Source: Myxococcales bacterium
Lineage (GTDB): Bacteria > Myxococcota > Myxococcia > Myxococcales > Myxococcaceae
Length of the DNA stretch: 64,000 nucleotides
NCBI GenBank assembly: GCA_020846875.1
Contig: JADLDB010000086.1
Span: 1 to 64,000, forward strand
Direction of reading: 5' to 3'
In this document: one piece after another, positions 63,526-64,000 of the stretch
Layout: each line of letters starts with the position of its first letter
Position numbering within the stretch: position 1 is the stretch's first letter
Program-made: the position numbers and the translations under genes
The notes under the pieces: generated by a model
What the model was told of the DNA's origin: nothing
The model's database searches: none
Seen by the model: the letters and a program-made list of their open reading frames with translations, nothing else

Positions 63526-64000
63526 ATGAGCGCCCAGGCCGCCCACAGCCTCCTGCGACCCCGCCCGTCGGGCCTCGGGCCCTTCCTGGTGCTGTCGATC
63601 GCCGGGCACGTGCTGCTCACCGCGGGCGCGCTGGGGCTGTCCTGGGCCTTCGCTGGGCCGCCCATCGATCTCGAGCAGAAGCCGATCAAGGCCTCCCTGG
63701 TGCGCCTGGGCAAGCCGCGCGACGAGAAGCTGCTGCCCCGCAAGGAGCCGGAGCCGCCGCCCGCGCCGCCCAAGCCCGCCGAGGTCGCGGTGCAGGCGCC
63801 CGCGCCGCCCTCCAGCGCGGTGAAGATCCCCTCGAAGGACGCGAAGCCCGAGAAGGCGCCGGACCTGAAGAAGTCCCTGTTCGACGCCTTCAGCAAGGCG
63901 AGCAAGCCGGCCGAGCTGGAAGGCGCGGCGGACGGCGATCCGCTGGGTGACTCGGCGGTGCAGGAAGGCGAGCGCTACCACGGGCTGCTGCAGGCGGTGG
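63526..64000 (+). CDS. TolA/TonB-like protein, cut by the window end
   Basis: The first 158 residues are visible. One N-terminal helix (FLVLSIAGHVLLTAGALGL) anchors it in the inner membrane; a long Pro/Lys/Glu/Ala segment follows, as in TonB and TolA spanning domains. The C-terminal domain lies beyond the window, so TonB and TolA cannot be told apart. It begins 14 bases after the TolR gene, completing a TolQ-TolR-TolA/TonB order. Confidence 0.8.
   Translation, partial: MSAQAAHSLLRPRPSGLGPFLVLSIAGHVLLTAGALGLSWAFAGPPIDLEQKPIKASLVRLGKPRDEKLLPRKEPEPPPAPPKPAEVAVQAPAPPSSAVKIPSKDAKPEKAPDLKKSLFDAFSKASKPAELEGAADGDPLGDSAVQEGERYHGLLQAV

Overview
The window is GC-rich chromosomal DNA that looks like a myxobacterium (phylum Myxococcota, Myxococcales/Cystobacterineae-like). 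The evidence is two Ser/Thr kinases (one FHA-kinase-PEGA), three PilZ proteins, many large lipoproteins with choice-of-anchor-D repeats and Gly/Asp linkers, a CarF-type plasmanylethanolamine desaturase, and dense gene packing. No rRNA, tRNA, CRISPR array, integrase or intact transposase was seen. Species cannot be assigned from the sequence alone.

Layout. 1-168: a CTAG-bounded hairpin element. 170-4922 (minus): Ser/Thr kinase, coiled-coil protein, AAA+ ATPase and Uma2-like nuclease. 4962-6880 (minus): EcsC-like protein, lipoprotein and two PilZ proteins. 6959-7123: a second CTAG-bounded hairpin element. 7120-12856 (minus): a four-gene envelope export set (MMPL/RND exporter, lipoprotein, DUF1302-like beta-barrel, LolA-fold protein) reading from a region with a perfect 14-bp palindrome; a metallophosphoesterase and a carboxypeptidase-regulatory/PDZ protein read the other way. 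16217-18975: a transglutaminase-elicitor-like protein and an ADP-ribosylglycohydrolase-like protein, divergent. 18990-20589 (minus): USP-MOSC-USP operon with a truncated Phd antitoxin at its end. 20753-33183: ABC-F ATPase, two anchor-D lipoproteins, a GNAT remnant, DNA methyltransferase with HAD phosphatase, GNAT, hemerythrin-like protein, HrpB helicase and a membrane metallophosphoesterase.

33173-42634 (minus): a PilZ-TM-AMIN fusion, a collagen-like lipoprotein, a 1392-residue lipoprotein with two C-terminal endostatin/DUF1554-like domains, a TPR-PEGA protein and an FHA-kinase-PEGA protein. 42661-48174: an aldo/keto reductase remnant, a DUF2378-like protein, a TPR-MoxR-DUF58 operon, a DMT-type transporter and a frame-disrupted small membrane gene. 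48175-50518: ClC channel with an overlapping MarR regulator. 50639-55818: transketolase, a conserved unknown, MobA, a double cyclic-nucleotide-binding protein and an M50-like peptidase. 55822-60844: a startless coding remnant, an MBL-fold hydrolase whose start codon overlaps that of a divergent secreted protein, an E2-like pseudoenzyme, FdhD, CarF and MurI. 60902-64000: a four-repeat lipoprotein and the start of a TolQ-TolR-TolA/TonB operon cut by the window end.

The genes mostly concern envelope biogenesis and signalling. The most unusual signals are the two hairpin elements sitting exactly at gene 3' ends, the MMPL/DUF1302/LolA export operon, the PilZ-AMIN fusion, the collagen-like plus endostatin-like gene pair, and a scatter of at least four gene remnants in intergenic gaps.
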